Program-made: the position numbers and the translations under genes
Shown: piece after piece, positions 60,139-60,406 of the stretch
Layout of the letters: every line of letters starts with the position of its first letter
How positions within the stretch are numbered: position 1 is the first letter of the stretch
The notes under the pieces: generated by a model
Told to the model about the DNA's origin: nothing
Database searches by the model: none
Seen by the model: the letters and a program-made list of their open reading frames with translations, nothing else
NCBI RefSeq assembly: GCF_900163625.1
Contig: NZ_FUIE01000081.1
Coordinates: 1-60,406 of the forward strand
Length of the DNA: 60,406 bases
DNA from: Brevundimonas diminuta 3F5N
GTDB taxonomy: Bacteria > Pseudomonadota > Alphaproteobacteria > Caulobacterales > Caulobacteraceae
Reading direction: 5' to 3'

Positions 60139-60406
60139 TCGGCTCGAGGCCAATTTCAGGCCAACCCAACGCTGTTCACATCTCAAGAAAAACAATAAGT
60201 TGGGCGGATTTCCCATTTCATCGCATTGCATTGATGTTCAGGCAGTGGCGTTTCAAATGCCCCACCAGCGCCCCACAAAATGAGCCTCCGCACACCAACT
60301 GGGAGCCTCATCGACGACCGACCCGGCGAGGTTCGCTTACCCCCGGTCTCTAATACACAACTGACGCTGCCGACGACTCCTTACGTGTAGATCTCGGTGG
60401 ACGCCG
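60139..60406. other. Low-GC non-coding tail of the window
   Basis: No convincing gene. By hand count only 23 of 60 bases at 60181-60240 are G or C, far below the neighbourhood. GCCCCAC occurs twice close together (60259-60277). The last 26 bases on the minus strand read ASTEIYT then TAA in one frame, like the Tyr-containing C-terminus of a tyrosine recombinase, but seven residues cannot prove this. Confidence 0.45.

Noticed and set aside
59975..60169. Short minus-strand frame with product containing VGGSNPSPPT
   Set aside because: That peptide is simply the translated T-arm and acceptor end of a tRNA fragment.

Overview
The window is a contiguous, gene-dense, high-GC alphaproteobacterial chromosome segment, almost certainly from the Caulobacteraceae and most like Brevundimonas. 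The reasons are the gene order rpsB-tsf-pyrH-frr-uppS-cdsA-dxr-rseP-bamA-ompH-lpxD-fabZ-lpxA-lpxI-lpxB, the use of LpxI (first characterised in Caulobacter crescentus) for lipid A synthesis, the short-form ProRS, GTTC-N7-GTTC SOS boxes in front of lexA, and a 29-codon SidA-like gene upstream of dnaE. No gene in the window is visibly broken. One mosaic codon-usage tract and one tRNA fragment with low-GC flank suggest recombination.

Region 1 (1-14.8 kb, minus strand) is one long translation/envelope cluster: ribosomal protein S2, EF-Ts, UMP kinase, ribosome recycling factor, undecaprenyl-PP synthase, CDP-DAG synthase, DXP reductoisomerase, RseP protease, BamA, OmpH/Skp, then lipid A genes lpxD-fabZ-lpxA-lpxI-lpxB, mostly joined by 4-base start/stop overlaps. 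Hairpins sit in the rpsB-tsf and tsf-pyrH gaps. Region 2 (15-25.6 kb) holds an S41-type exported peptidase, a GFA-family zinc protein, dnaE, the SidA-like microprotein with tandem SOS-like repeats, a FixJ/NarL-type response regulator, an unknown 149-residue protein, LolD plus its permease, proS, a DUF1467 membrane protein and an orphan CHMI-type isomerase.

Region 3 (25.7-44.5 kb, minus strand) is the 14-subunit NADH:quinone oxidoreductase cluster nuoA-N, followed by birA, coaX, RNase J and a DUF3088 gene. Three extra small genes lie inside it: a two-helix membrane protein between nuoE and nuoF, and two paralogous small lipoproteins between nuoH and nuoI. A TTGAAC-N17-TAAGAA promoter and a perfect 15-bp palindrome lie upstream of nuoA.

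Region 4 (44.6-60.4 kb) carries an AbgT transporter, tRNA-Asp, a GT4 glycosyltransferase divergent from a large autotransporter with Asp-rich calcium-loop-like insertions, an S9 peptidase, lexA with two SOS boxes, comEC, gltX, gltA and a cupin protein. The last 300 bases contain a tRNA 3' fragment on the minus strand next to low-GC DNA, which looks like the attachment-site border of an integrated element.

Functionally the segment is mostly housekeeping: envelope biogenesis, translation, replication and SOS control (dnaE, lexA, SidA-like), and respiration/TCA entry (complex I, citrate synthase). The accessory interest lies in small genes and regulatory DNA rather than in a large novel island.
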